Origin: a virus
Strand: one strand, 5' to 3'
Length of the DNA: 64,000 nt
IMG/VR virus record: IMGVR_UViG_3300038410_000026
Coordinates: 31,393-95,392 of that record
Shown: positions 23,276 through 32,368 of the stretch, piece after piece
Numbering within the stretch: the stretch's first letter is position 1
How the letters are laid out: every line of letters begins with the position of its first letter
The notes under the pieces: generated by a model
The model's input: only the letters and a program-made list of their open reading frames with translations
Databases searched by the model: none
Told to the model about the DNA's origin: nothing
Program-made: the position numbers and the translations under genes

Positions 23276-26200
23276 TGGCGATCAATCCTCCAGGCGAGTA
23301 CCAGCCAATCACGGTTCCTTTCGGGGACCGGGGTTGGGTATTGAAGCTCGATCCATCTCTTCTTCAGCAGGGACAATATCAGCTTGTCCGGAACATGGTC
23401 AGCTTGCAGGAGGGATCGATCCGGACCCGCAATGGGTATCGGGCGTTGAACACTGATCCTTTCCTGCTGATCATCGAGGCTGGAAACGTGGATTACATCC
23501 ACAGCATCGGCTATCTCATCACGGGGGCCGATCTCTCCTCGAATTACCGTTACATCGGGGGAAACCAGTATATCTTCCGGATGGACTCCAATGTTCCTCC
23601 CGGAAACTATGATTTAATCGCCGACCTGAACAACACGGAGTTCGGCAAACGATGGTCGATGGTCGGTTATCGCAAGAATTCTTCCGGATATCCATACGCT
23701 TACTTCGCCACCACGAGCTTCATGCTCAAGGACCCACTCACCGACAACACTACGGGGGCCTTGTTGGGTCAAGCCAATCCCGCTGCGGACGCGAAGCAGA
23801 TTCAGAAGTGGGGGATCGACGCTCCCCCGACTCCGGTGATCTATGTAGGAGCGAATGGCGGAGGGCTGCTCGATCCGGTAATTTCCACCTACAACTACGT
23901 CATCACACGAAAAAACCCCTTCACGGGAGTAGAGAGCAACCCTTCCATCCCTATGGCAGTCGAGATCGGAGATCCGGTCCTGACTCCCATGAACCCGAAT
24001 TCTTCGATCAGTCTCCTGATCGATCCCTATACCTGTTCGCTGCAATATCCAGACCCATCAAATACAAACGTTCTTTTTAAGGACCCGCAGGTTTATGGCA
24101 AGCAGACCATCTGCCTATACCGCAAGGGCGGCTCCTTTTCCGATGGACTGTACCGATTCGTGAGAGCATTCGATTCCGACGATACCGGGAACCCTCCCAC
24201 TATCCCCGATTTCACTGGGATCTTCCCCTGGACGGACAATGTTCCCGATGCTGACATTATTGACGGTCGCATAGTTGATTTCGACAACTTCTGTCCTGTA
24301 GTGAGCACCACTCCAGTTCCGATTGTCGCTGACATTATTGCTCTCGACCCAGTTCCCGGAGCTCCCGTCAAAACCTTTTACGTGAAGCTCGATGTTCACC
24401 AGGGATTTTATCCCAGCCATTCGACCATCCGGGACATCTTGCGCATCGGCAGCACGGTTACGGTAGGCTCCGGTGAGCTTAAGGAGCGGGCCATCGTGCG
24501 AGCCTTCCGGGACACCAGCCCGAATGATACGGTCGTCCTTTACCTTCAGAAGACGCATACCGTACCAGCCGATCCGAGCATCCAGCCATACGAAAAGCTG
24601 ACTTGCGATGCCAATACGAACCAGCCCTGCCGATTCTCGGCTCTGGCGTATGACTCTTTGTTCCTGGCTGGAGACGAAGCCAACCCCAATATTCTCTACA
24701 AATCCAAGATCGGCAGGCCGGAATACTTTCCGGTTATCAATCTCACCGATGGCACTCCCGGAAACGTCGAAGTGGGTTCGCCATCGAACCCGATCATGAA
24801 CATCTGCGAGTTCAACGGCAGCCTTATTTCATTGAACAAGGCTCGCATCTACGTGGTGCCGGTTTGGGGCAACCAGATGGGCGCTCCCCAGGAGACTCCA
24901 GCGCAGCGCGGATTGATCGCCAGTTGGGCATGGTGCAAGGGGGACAACTTCCTCGCCTATGTTGCCTATGACGGAGTGTATATCTGGAGCGGAAGCGACA
25001 GCATCAAGATCAGCGAAGAGATCGATGCTCTGTTCAAGGGGGAATGGATCACGGTCGATGGGGAGAACATCGCCCCCATGAATCTGAGCGATCAGATCCC
25101 CGAAGGGGAATTCCTCTCTCCGGCAGATCGCATCAACATGGAGTACTTCCGCAACCAATTGCTCCTCGCCTATCAGGACATTAACGGAGGAGTTCAGCGG
25201 TTGCGATGGCACGAGCTATACCGGCGCTGGTCGCTCGACTCGGTTTCTCCCACTGTGATGAAGCTCGAAGCGGAAACGGGCAACCTGCTCTTTGCCACCG
25301 CTGATCCTGCCAACGGAGATACGATTGCGCATCTGAATTTGGATGATGTTCCGGCTACTCCTACATCCACTTCGACATCCGATGGATGGACTAGCTCTCA
25401 AGCTGACGGAGCCTCCATCGACTGGAAGCTGGTGACGGCCTCCTACACCCTAGGTAGTCCCACCCTTCAAAAGCAGTGGGGAGATATCATCCTCGAATTA
25501 AACAACCCCGCCGATACGGTCACCGTAAACATGTATTACGACTACGGGGCGGTGGATGCGGTGGATGTTTTCACGATAGCTCCAGCCACGGGCCGACGCC
25601 GATACACCTTGCCCTTCAATGCTGGAGCGGCGCGGGAAGCCTATGGCATGACCTTCATGTTCACGGGCAGCACCAAGCAGCCTACCACGCTCTATTCAAT
25701 GACGTTCACGGCCCTGCCCCTGACCAGCATCATGAAGGGCAGGGCCTATGACTGGGACAACCTGGGCTACCCGCACGACAAAAAACTTCAGCAGTTGTCC
25801 ATAGAGTACGACGTGGGCGGATCTCCGGTGACGCTCAATCTCGATACGGTCAGCGGAATCGGCGGAGCCACCGAGACGCAAGCGAAGCAGACTTTTGATC
25901 TGGTCAGCCCTGCCGCCACCTTTCCCACTGGCCCGGTGAGGGCCAGAACCTCCTTCCCGATCAACGATGGAACGATTGTGAAGCTGGCGCGGCTGCGTCC
26001 CACGATTCCGGCGCTCGAATTCAAGATCTGGTCGTACAACTTCGACTTCATCCAGTACCCGCCCGATATCGTTCCCTGGACCGAGTGGAGCGATCTGGGC
26101 TATCCCTGCGAGAAGATCCTGCGGGAGCTTCTGATTCAGGTGGATACCGGAGGCGTTGACGCCACCACCAGCGTGCAGGTCGATGGGGTGACGGCCCAGA

Positions 26201-26748
26201 CTTTCAAGATCAACTCCAGCACCAATGACCGCCATCTCATCCTGACGATGGACTCAGACATTATCGGCAAGAAGTTCCGGCTGGTAAATGTTCACGGAAC
26301 GGGCGGCAAATTCCAATTGTTCGACTACAAGTTCAATTGGATTCCAGAGCCATGCGAGGTTATCCATTGGGATTCATACGAGCAGGCATACGGATACAAC
26401 GGTTTCAAGTGGATCAAACAGATCTGGATCGAGTACATTTCCTGTTCCGGCATAGACTGTTACATCTATACCGACAACAAGCGGTTGCTGCTAAAGCAAT
26501 CGCTTCCGAGGCATCCGTACCGGGCGATAGAGAGGTTTTACCTGCCTCCAATCAGCATGGAGGGAGTTCTGAACAAGAGCAAGATCTACCGTAAGGTGAT
26601 CGATTCCTGTGATCCCTGCTGCGGATTCAAGATCTATAAAGACGGAACGCGGGTTGAATGGATGCCGGTGGGGGCAGACATGAGGCAAGGATACCAGCAG
26701 TTTGCCTTCTTCCAGGACATCCCCATAGTGGCGTTGGGGGCGCAGTGA
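23275..26748 (+). CDS. Putative tail nozzle or DNA-stabilisation protein
   Basis: The 1157-residue protein opens with PITVPFGDRGWVLKLDPSLL then LVRNMVSLQEGSIRTRNGYR. This resembles the start of podovirus tail tubes and plugs (T7 gp12 and P22 gp10 types), where asparagine, glycine and arginine precede a long beta-propeller-like body. The remainder is beta-rich with repeated blades, for example SALAYDSLFLAGDEANPNIL and GNFLAYVAYDGVYIW-like segments. A repeated DWDNLGYPHDKKL / EWSDLGYPCEKIL motif occurs in the last third. It lies after the adaptors, as expected for a tail nozzle. Confidence 0.6.
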   Translation: MAINPPGEYQPITVPFGDRGWVLKLDPSLLQQGQYQLVRNMVSLQEGSIRTRNGYRALNTDPFLLIIEAGNVDYIHSIGYLITGADLSSNYRYIGGNQYIFRMDSNVPPGNYDLIADLNNTEFGKRWSMVGYRKNSSGYPYAYFATTSFMLKDPLTDNTTGALLGQANPAADAKQIQKWGIDAPPTPVIYVGANGGGLLDPVISTYNYVITRKNPFTGVESNPSIPMAVEIGDPVLTPMNPNSSISLLIDPYTCSLQYPDPSNTNVLFKDPQVYGKQTICLYRKGGSFSDGLYRFVRAFDSDDTGNPPTIPDFTGIFPWTDNVPDADIIDGRIVDFDNFCPVVSTTPVPIVADIIALDPVPGAPVKTFYVKLDVHQGFYPSHSTIRDILRIGSTVTVGSGELKERAIVRAFRDTSPNDTVVLYLQKTHTVPADPSIQPYEKLTCDANTNQPCRFSALAYDSLFLAGDEANPNILYKSKIGRPEYFPVINLTDGTPGNVEVGSPSNPIMNICEFNGSLISLNKARIYVVPVWGNQMGAPQETPAQRGLIASWAWCKGDNFLAYVAYDGVYIWSGSDSIKISEEIDALFKGEWITVDGENIAPMNLSDQIPEGEFLSPADRINMEYFRNQLLLAYQDINGGVQRLRWHELYRRWSLDSVSPTVMKLEAETGNLLFATADPANGDTIAHLNLDDVPATPTSTSTSDGWTSSQADGASIDWKLVTASYTLGSPTLQKQWGDIILELNNPADTVTVNMYYDYGAVDAVDVFTIAPATGRRRYTLPFNAGAAREAYGMTFMFTGSTKQPTTLYSMTFTALPLTSIMKGRAYDWDNLGYPHDKKLQQLSIEYDVGGSPVTLNLDTVSGIGGATETQAKQTFDLVSPAATFPTGPVRARTSFPINDGTIVKLARLRPTIPALEFKIWSYNFDFIQYPPDIVPWTEWSDLGYPCEKILRELLIQVDTGGVDATTSVQVDGVTAQTFKINSSTNDRHLILTMDSDIIGKKFRLVNVHGTGGKFQLFDYKFNWIPEPCEVIHWDSYEQAYGYNGFKWIKQIWIEYISCSGIDCYIYTDNKRLLLKQSLPRHPYRAIERFYLPPISMEGVLNKSKIYRKVIDSCDPCCGFKIYKDGTRVEWMPVGADMRQGYQQFAFFQDIPIVALGAQ

Positions 26749-27116
26749 TGGACAGCAAGATCACGAATGTATTGCCGAAGCTGAGGAAAAAGGACTTGAC
26801 TGACGACAGCTTGTTTAAGCTCAATCTGGCATTGAACATCCTGGCCAGTCAGCTTGCGGCAACCCAAGGCAATTCAGGGCAATCCATATTCGGGGCTGGT
26901 CCGTTTTCATTCTCTGGTGCGGTGACGGTGGCTGGAAATGTTGACATCACCGGCAATACGACCTTGCGCGGCAATTCCGACGTGTTCAAAAACTTTCATC
27001 CCGTAAACATTCCGAATATTTCGGTCTTTGCCGACAATGCCGCTGCCCGCGCTGCCAAGCTCGTGCCGGGAGATCTCTACGTCACTCCGACCGGACAATT
27101 GATGAGGGTTTACTGA
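26748..27116 (+). CDS. Putative tail fibre-associated protein
   Basis: The 122-residue protein has a helical N-terminus (LFKLNLALNILASQLAATQG), a short beta-helix-like stretch (GAVTVAGNVDITGNTTLRGN) and the C-terminal motif DNAAARAAKLVPGDLYVTPT followed by GQLMRVY. That ending recurs in phage fibre and adhesin proteins. The ATG overlaps the nozzle stop. A fibre-connecting role is inferred. Confidence 0.65.
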   Translation: MDSKITNVLPKLRKKDLTDDSLFKLNLALNILASQLAATQGNSGQSIFGAGPFSFSGAVTVAGNVDITGNTTLRGNSDVFKNFHPVNIPNISVFADNAAARAAKLVPGDLYVTPTGQLMRVY

Positions 27117-27748
27117 TGGAAGCCCGCATGATTAACTTCACGTCTTCTCTGCTCGTGACGATAGTGCGCAGCAATGGCTCGCGCATTATTCTCGGCGCTC
27201 CCTTCGTTCGCAAAGAAATCGTGCAGCCCATCTCGTTCTGGCGAAGGCTGTGGTGGACATTGAAGGGCGAGGGCCTGATCAACATGGGCTTTCTGGCCTT
27301 CCTGGCATGGGTGCTTCACCACAATCACGAGATCTCTCTACCGTTGTTTGGTTTAGTCACCAGCGCCGGAATCGATTATATGGCCGGAGATTTTGCGGCC
27401 AACGGGAACGATGTTTCGAATTTCAACTACCATGAGTCCGGAATCGGGACAGCGGCAGAAAACGTCGCAGACACTGATTTACAGAGCAAGATTACTCTGT
27501 CCAGGGTGGCAGGAACCCAGACCAAGCCTGCGTCTGTAGGGTCATTCCAGAGCGTGGCCACCATCGGCCCCTATGGATCGACCTACTCCATAGCCGAATG
27601 GGGCCTGTTTTCCTCCGCTGGGTTTGGAAGTCCTCCCTCTGGAGGAACCCTCTGGGACCGGCGCAGAATCAGCCCCACAGCCGGAGTGAATGCCTCGGAT
27701 TCGATCATTTTTGACTATCTCTGCACAGGTCAAGCCGGAGGCTCTTAG
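27116..27748 (+). CDS. Membrane-segment virion protein, paralogue A
   Basis: The 210-residue protein has a basic amphipathic N-terminal part (FWRRLWWTLKGEGLINMGFL), a hydrophobic segment (FLAFLAWVLHH), and a C-terminal domain. That domain contains NFNYHESGIGTAAENVADTD, then SIAEWGLFSS and GGTLWDRRRIS. The same C-terminal domain occurs in the protein at 30460-31164, so these are paralogues flanking the tailspike gene. The domain is familiar from phage and mobile-element structural proteins of unknown function. Confidence 0.65.
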   Translation: MEARMINFTSSLLVTIVRSNGSRIILGAPFVRKEIVQPISFWRRLWWTLKGEGLINMGFLAFLAWVLHHNHEISLPLFGLVTSAGIDYMAGDFAANGNDVSNFNYHESGIGTAAENVADTDLQSKITLSRVAGTQTKPASVGSFQSVATIGPYGSTYSIAEWGLFSSAGFGSPPSGGTLWDRRRISPTAGVNASDSIIFDYLCTGQAGGS

Positions 27749-27754
27749 ATTTCT

Positions 27755-27789
27755 ATTGTGTTGACTTTTTCCGTAGTGTTTACTGCAAC
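27755..27789 (+). promoter_or_regulatory. Conserved GTGTTGAC upstream motif
   Basis: ATTGTGTTGACTTTTT (27755-27770) is identical to 43309-43324. TGCAAC at 27784-27789 lies at the same offset from GTGTTGAC as at 4146-4177. The TTGACT resembles a -35 box, but no good -10 box lies 17 bases on. It may be a variant promoter or a regulator site for the gene at 27804. Confidence 0.45.
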
Positions 27790-27803
27790 TTAGGAGGTTT
27801 TGC

Positions 27804-28241
27804 ATGAAGGCGTATTGTGCCAGCGGAGACGTGACCGGAGCGGCCTCGAAAACGGTAGTCGCCCTCATTTCGAGCGCCACTCGGCGTCCCAAACTTTTGC
27901 AGGTGATCATCGGCTGTTCCGGTACGCCTGCTGACAACGTGGCCAAGGTGGCAATCAGAAAATTCACCGCTGACGGAACCGGAACCAGCGGCACGACATT
28001 TCAGGCCGATTCATCCGATGGAGCGCCTTCGGTCACCACCAAGGTGAATTACACGGTGGAGCCAACGTATACGTCGGGAAACGTGGAGGAGATCAGCCTC
28101 AACCAGCGTGCCACCGTGATCTGGAATGCTCCCCTGGGGGCAGAGCCATCGGTCCCCATCGGCACGTCGAACGGCATCGGAGTGCAACTGATATCAGCCC
28201 CCACGCTCGCTTACAATGTGACGATGGTATGGGATGAGTGA
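27804..28241 (+). CDS. Putative beta-sandwich structural protein
   Basis: A strong AGGAGG precedes the ATG. The 145-residue product is entirely beta in character, with conserved-looking strands such as LLQVIIGCSGTPADNVAKVA and NQRATVIWNAPLGAEPSVPI. Proteins like this occur as fibre or baseplate decoration modules. It has its own upstream motif region. Confidence 0.65.
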   Translation: MKAYCASGDVTGAASKTVVALISSATRRPKLLQVIIGCSGTPADNVAKVAIRKFTADGTGTSGTTFQADSSDGAPSVTTKVNYTVEPTYTSGNVEEISLNQRATVIWNAPLGAEPSVPIGTSNGIGVQLISAPTLAYNVTMVWDE

Positions 28242-28255
28242 CCCAAGGCGGAATT

Positions 28256-28483
28256 ATGGCTTGGAAAAAAGCACAAGATCCAACGTATCCTCTCGGATTC
28301 CGATATCACGATCCCCTGCGCTGCATGAATTGTGGCCATCACCGGGACGAACACGATCCAGAGGTTGGCTGCACGGTGGATGGGGGTACTAAAACTATCG
28401 TGAGCGAGAGCGGGGAGAGAAGGTCGGCCTGTTCGTGTGAGGTGTACGTTCCCGCTCCGGATGCGGTTGACGCAGTGGCGTAG
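28256..28483 (+). CDS. Small Cys/His-rich, probably zinc-binding protein
   Basis: The ATG at 28256 follows AAGGCGGA. The GTG at 28238 is a weaker alternative. The 75-residue protein contains CMNCGHHRDEHD, then a single Cys and CSCEVYVP. That spacing recurs in small phage and actinobacterial zinc-binding proteins. Function is unknown. Confidence 0.65.
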   Translation: MAWKKAQDPTYPLGFRYHDPLRCMNCGHHRDEHDPEVGCTVDGGTKTIVSESGERRSACSCEVYVPAPDAVDAVA

Positions 28484-28491
28484 GAGTTGCT

Positions 28492-30438
28492 GTGCCCACT
28501 ACGGCCTACAGCATCAGCTTCGGCATTACGATGTCTGCCGAAGCCTATACCTATTACCTCGACAGCGAGGATGGAAATGATAACGCGGATGGGCTATCTC
28601 CCGGCTCCGCATGGCAGACTATTTCGAAACTGGATGGAATCACGTTGACTCCAGGGCAATCGGTTGGATTCAAGCGAGGTTGCGTTTGGAGAGAATCCCT
28701 GCTTCCCGGAGACAGCGGGAGTTCGGGCCACCTGATCACCTATGGGGCCTACGGTTCAGGAGACAGGCCGGAACTGAACGGATCTGATCTGGTGACTGGA
28801 TTATCAAATTCCGGATGGCTGACGGATTTCACACGCAGCAATAGTGGATCAGGAACCTACTATTCGAACGTCAATGTCCGGTCAGTCATAGAGGCGGACT
28901 CCGTAGATTCAAGCGGAAGCAAGATCCGAATTACCATTCGTGCCAAGTCAGACCACAATCTAGTCATCACTGGAGCTTCCATCGGGCGCATGACGACCGG
29001 GGCGGTCTACGACAGCGCCCCCACCAGAATTACCTGGGACAGCGGAGCTAATGGCACGACGGTCTCCTCCGGCCAGACCAAGCTGAGTGATGAAATCACA
29101 TTTTCATTCGACAAAACGCTGCGCTATGGAATTCACTTGGCGGGCGCGATCCTGGGCGCGACCTATGACGATACGGTAGGAGGAACGGCTGAGTACGACA
29201 ACTACAGCGGAACCGATGGGAGCCAAGATACGGCATTCAATATTGAGTTTTCGGGCGGGACGGTTTGGGCACTGATAAAGTTCGAGGTATATGGAACCAA
29301 TCCGGCCAATGTCTACAGCGCCAGCATCAGCGGAACCGCCACGCAGCTTTTCCGCAATAGTGTTCGCTGCACTCCGGTAGCTTCCATCGGAGATCTGGAC
29401 ACTCAAAACGAATGCTACCTGGGAACTGCGGGGGTGGTGTACCTATACAGTACGTCAGATCCCAGTGGCGACACAGTTGAGGCATCTGTGCGGCCATGGG
29501 TGATCGAGGCCGATGGCGTCGATTATCTTTATTTCCGTGATCTATCGGCCCAAAAATCGGCTGGGGTCGGCTGGGGTTGTCACAATGCCTCCTACATCAC
29601 AGCCAAAAATCTAGACACCGGCTGGGGAGGCGGAGCGGGTCTTTATCCCTGTTTCGGCGGCGGGACAGATCACGTCACCGTCGAAGGCGGGACGACCCAC
29701 GACAACGGCGGCTCCACCCTCTACGACCAGAACCAGATTGCCATGGGTGGAATCGGAGGAAGCTCGAATTCCAGTTACATCACAATTGATGGAGTTGACG
29801 TGGAGGGAACCAACTATTCGTACTCCGACAACACCGCATTGCAGTTAGCCACTACGGACACCGGGTATTCGGTTACGAATCTGGTGATTAAGAATTGCAT
29901 ATTTCATGGCGATAGCGGAGGAACAGCAATCCGATCAGACGGCAAGGGCCACGGCGTCATCATTCACCACAACGTAGTTTACGGATTCGTAGACGGGATT
30001 CTTCACATTGACGGGGCCGGAGGATCTGGAACAACTACGATGGAAGTATATCACAACACGATAACTACCAACAGCGGCGACGGTCTTGTCTTGGATGGCG
30101 CTACCTGTACGGTAAAGGACAATATCCTGTACCAGAATGCGAGTAGCGGTGGGTATTACGAGATAAGAGTAACCTCGGCTGCAACCCTCACGAGCGACTA
30201 CAACGACTTCTATCATTCAGCCGGTGGAAGCTATTTTTCCTATCAGGGAGTGGACCGGACCTTCGCTACGTGGAAAAGCTCTACTGGTGGAGATATCCAC
30301 TCAAGCGATGGCAACCCGCTATTCACTGATCCCAATAACCATATTTACACTTTGCAGGGCGGATCGCCCGCTCTTGAAACTGGAATCTATATATCTGGAA
30401 TCAGCACAGCAGACCCACCAAATATGGGGGCTAAATGA
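28492..30438 (+). CDS. Right-handed beta-helix tailspike, possible depolymerase
   Basis: TAGGAG precedes a GTG start. The 648-residue protein has the hallmark opening of parallel beta-helix proteins, YYLDSEDGNDNADGLSPGSA then WQTISKL. It continues with ITYGAYGSGDRPELNG and many Asn/Asp/Gly-rich coils with repeated INNLTIKN-like ladders (VIKNCIFHGDSGG, VYHNTITTNSGDGL, VKDNILYQN). This is the pectate-lyase-like fold used by tailspikes that bind or cut surface polysaccharides. Catalytic residues cannot be assigned by eye. Confidence 0.75.
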   Translation: MPTTAYSISFGITMSAEAYTYYLDSEDGNDNADGLSPGSAWQTISKLDGITLTPGQSVGFKRGCVWRESLLPGDSGSSGHLITYGAYGSGDRPELNGSDLVTGLSNSGWLTDFTRSNSGSGTYYSNVNVRSVIEADSVDSSGSKIRITIRAKSDHNLVITGASIGRMTTGAVYDSAPTRITWDSGANGTTVSSGQTKLSDEITFSFDKTLRYGIHLAGAILGATYDDTVGGTAEYDNYSGTDGSQDTAFNIEFSGGTVWALIKFEVYGTNPANVYSASISGTATQLFRNSVRCTPVASIGDLDTQNECYLGTAGVVYLYSTSDPSGDTVEASVRPWVIEADGVDYLYFRDLSAQKSAGVGWGCHNASYITAKNLDTGWGGGAGLYPCFGGGTDHVTVEGGTTHDNGGSTLYDQNQIAMGGIGGSSNSSYITIDGVDVEGTNYSYSDNTALQLATTDTGYSVTNLVIKNCIFHGDSGGTAIRSDGKGHGVIIHHNVVYGFVDGILHIDGAGGSGTTTMEVYHNTITTNSGDGLVLDGATCTVKDNILYQNASSGGYYEIRVTSAATLTSDYNDFYHSAGGSYFSYQGVDRTFATWKSSTGGDIHSSDGNPLFTDPNNHIYTLQGGSPALETGIYISGISTADPPNMGAK

Positions 30439-30459
30439 TGTGCGAAAGGGAGAACAAGC

Positions 30460-31164
30460 ATGAGTAAAGAATTCAATCGATCTCTGATTGAAGGTAGTAT
30501 CGATTATGTTGGGTCTCTGGACGCTGTGCTCATTCGGAGCGACGGTAGCTCCAGGGATCTGGGGCGGCTGTCGGATGGAAAGAAATTCCGGCTAATCGGT
30601 CGCCCGGTGCAGTGGTGGAGGGCTCTGTGGGCCGAGATGAGAAAGTGGGGAATCATCCCGGCAGCCATGGGATTCGCCGCCTTTCTCAAGGTCTATGGCG
30701 TCGTCGATGAGCCGCACCGGATGTTAAAGCTGTTCGAAGATCCGCGTGTCCAGTCTCTTTTGCTGGGCCTTGGAAGTTTCGGACTGGTGGTGACAGGAGG
30801 CGCAAACTTCCTAGCCACCGACTTTGCTTCCGGTCAGGCAACTCCGCGCATCAGCGCGATGAACTTTCACGACAGCGGAACCGGAACCACCGCCGCTACC
30901 TCAACCGACTCTGGTTTGCAGACCCAAGCAGGACCGACTACCAGGGCCACCGGGACGCAGAGTAATCCGGTCACTAACCAGTACCGATCCATCGGCACGA
31001 TTGCCTATACCGGAACCCTGTCTATTACCGAATGGGGACTGTTCAATCAGGCGGCACAGGGCGGTACGATGTGGGATCGGCGCGTGTTCAGCGTGATCTC
31101 AGTGGGAGACGGTGACTCAATTCAATTTACCTACACTCTAACTATCACTGCTGGAGGCACTTAG
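30460..31164 (+). CDS. Membrane-segment virion protein, paralogue B
   Basis: AAGGGAG precedes the ATG. The 234-residue protein shares with 27116-27748 a Trp-rich basic region (WWRALWAEMRKWGIIPAAMG), membrane-prone stretches, and the C-terminal domain NFHDSGTGTTAATSTDSGLQ, SITEWGLFNQ and GGTMWDRRVFS. Retention of two copies around the tailspike suggests paired roles in spike or fibre attachment. No enzymatic motif is seen. Confidence 0.65.
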   Translation: MSKEFNRSLIEGSIDYVGSLDAVLIRSDGSSRDLGRLSDGKKFRLIGRPVQWWRALWAEMRKWGIIPAAMGFAAFLKVYGVVDEPHRMLKLFEDPRVQSLLLGLGSFGLVVTGGANFLATDFASGQATPRISAMNFHDSGTGTTAATSTDSGLQTQAGPTTRATGTQSNPVTNQYRSIGTIAYTGTLSITEWGLFNQAAQGGTMWDRRVFSVISVGDGDSIQFTYTLTITAGGT

Positions 31165-31212
31165 AGATATTTTGGCCTTGCATACAGTTGCTTATGGTGC
31201 TACGTTAGCAAC

Positions 31213-31890
31213 ATGATATGCGAACAATGCAAGGCAGAATTCAGGCGGCGAGATCGAGGCAATCGCCCACGTTACGATCACGCATTTTGTTCTCAGGTGT
31301 GCTACACGCAATGGAAGATTGGCCGGATTCGGAAAGATCGCGGTCGGATGACCGTGGAGAGGGGATGTCCGACTTGCGGCCAACTCTTCCTTGCTGGTGG
31401 CCGGGGGAACGCCTCGAAACACGCTGTTTTTTGCAGCCGTGATTGTGCGGACAAAGCTCGTTACCGGCACAGCAGAATCGGCAGTTCCCTGACTAACGCC
31501 CAGGCTGCTTATCTGGCTGGCCTGATTGACGGAAAAGGATCTATCATCCACTACTTGCGGAGCGATGCAGTAGCGCTTCGGCTCACCATTTCCCATACTT
31601 CTCGGCGTCTCCTGGAATGGGTTGCTTCCACAACCGGGATCGGCTCCATAGTTCGCTCCGAGAAAAGGAACCCCAAGCATAAAGCCGGATTCTGGTGGCA
31701 GGTCAATGCCGACGCCGCCGAATCCATCTTGCGTCAGATCCGTCCCTATTTGGTTCTGAATCGAGAACAGGCGGATCTAGCCATCGAGTCCCACGAAAAT
31801 CTTCGTGATCCAGCGCTGAAGGTGGATCGCTCGTGGCATACAGAGGCAGTTTCCTGGATGCGGCAGTTGAACCAGCGAGGCAATCTATGA
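31213..31890 (+). CDS. LAGLIDADG homing endonuclease with zinc fingers
   Basis: The 225-residue protein has two N-terminal Cys clusters, CEQC with CSQVC and then CPTC with CSRDC, which look like zinc-binding modules. A single LAGLIDADG motif reads LAGLIDGKGS at residues 101-110. The following sequence (LTISHTSRRLLEWVASTTGI, then GFWWQVNADAAESILRQIRP) is typical of the family. Single-motif enzymes act as dimers and cleave long target sites. It is freestanding between virion genes, and the next ATG overlaps its stop, as expected for an inserted homing gene. Confidence 0.85.
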   Translation: MICEQCKAEFRRRDRGNRPRYDHAFCSQVCYTQWKIGRIRKDRGRMTVERGCPTCGQLFLAGGRGNASKHAVFCSRDCADKARYRHSRIGSSLTNAQAAYLAGLIDGKGSIIHYLRSDAVALRLTISHTSRRLLEWVASTTGIGSIVRSEKRNPKHKAGFWWQVNADAAESILRQIRPYLVLNREQADLAIESHENLRDPALKVDRSWHTEAVSWMRQLNQRGNL

Positions 31891-32360
31891 AAGTTATCGT
31901 ACCGTTCGCCACCGCATCCCCAATGCTTCCGGCAGTCAGACTGGCCTTGCGCCAAGATGGGGTGAACGCCGAATACGTTCACATGACCAAGGATGATTCC
32001 TACTACAACCTTTTGGTGGACTGTTGGCGAGCCGGAGAAACCTTCGCTATAGTGGAGCACGACATCGTGGTCTGGCCGGGAGGGATTCAAGAGCTTGAGA
32101 ATTGCCCGGAGCAGTGGTGTACCATCCCTTACTACTGCTCCGTTGGCTGGATTTTAGACGGCCTAGGTTGCACCAAATTCGGTGCTGATCTGATCCGGAA
32201 ATATCCGGCCTTCCTCGATGAGCCATTTCCTTCCTGTTGCAGCCATACGCGCTATTTCTGCGGGCTGGACCGGCTGATCGCTCACCGGATGCAGGAGCTT
32301 GAAATCGAACCCCACGTGCATAATCCGGGGGTTGTGAATTTGAACGAAAAATGGACGTGA
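31887..32360 (+). CDS. Glycosyltransferase-like protein
   Basis: The 157-residue protein starts inside the homing endonuclease stop. It contains FAIVEHDIVVWPGGIQELEN, where EHD could be a metal-binding DxD-type motif, and PYYCSVGWILDGLGCTKFGA followed by DLIRKYP. This is the pattern of small GT-A-like transferases found in phages. It may glycosylate DNA or virion proteins. Only the short core is present, so activity is uncertain. Confidence 0.6.
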   Translation: MKVIVPFATASPMLPAVRLALRQDGVNAEYVHMTKDDSYYNLLVDCWRAGETFAIVEHDIVVWPGGIQELENCPEQWCTIPYYCSVGWILDGLGCTKFGADLIRKYPAFLDEPFPSCCSHTRYFCGLDRLIAHRMQELEIEPHVHNPGVVNLNEKWT

Positions 32361-32368
32361 GGAACTGA

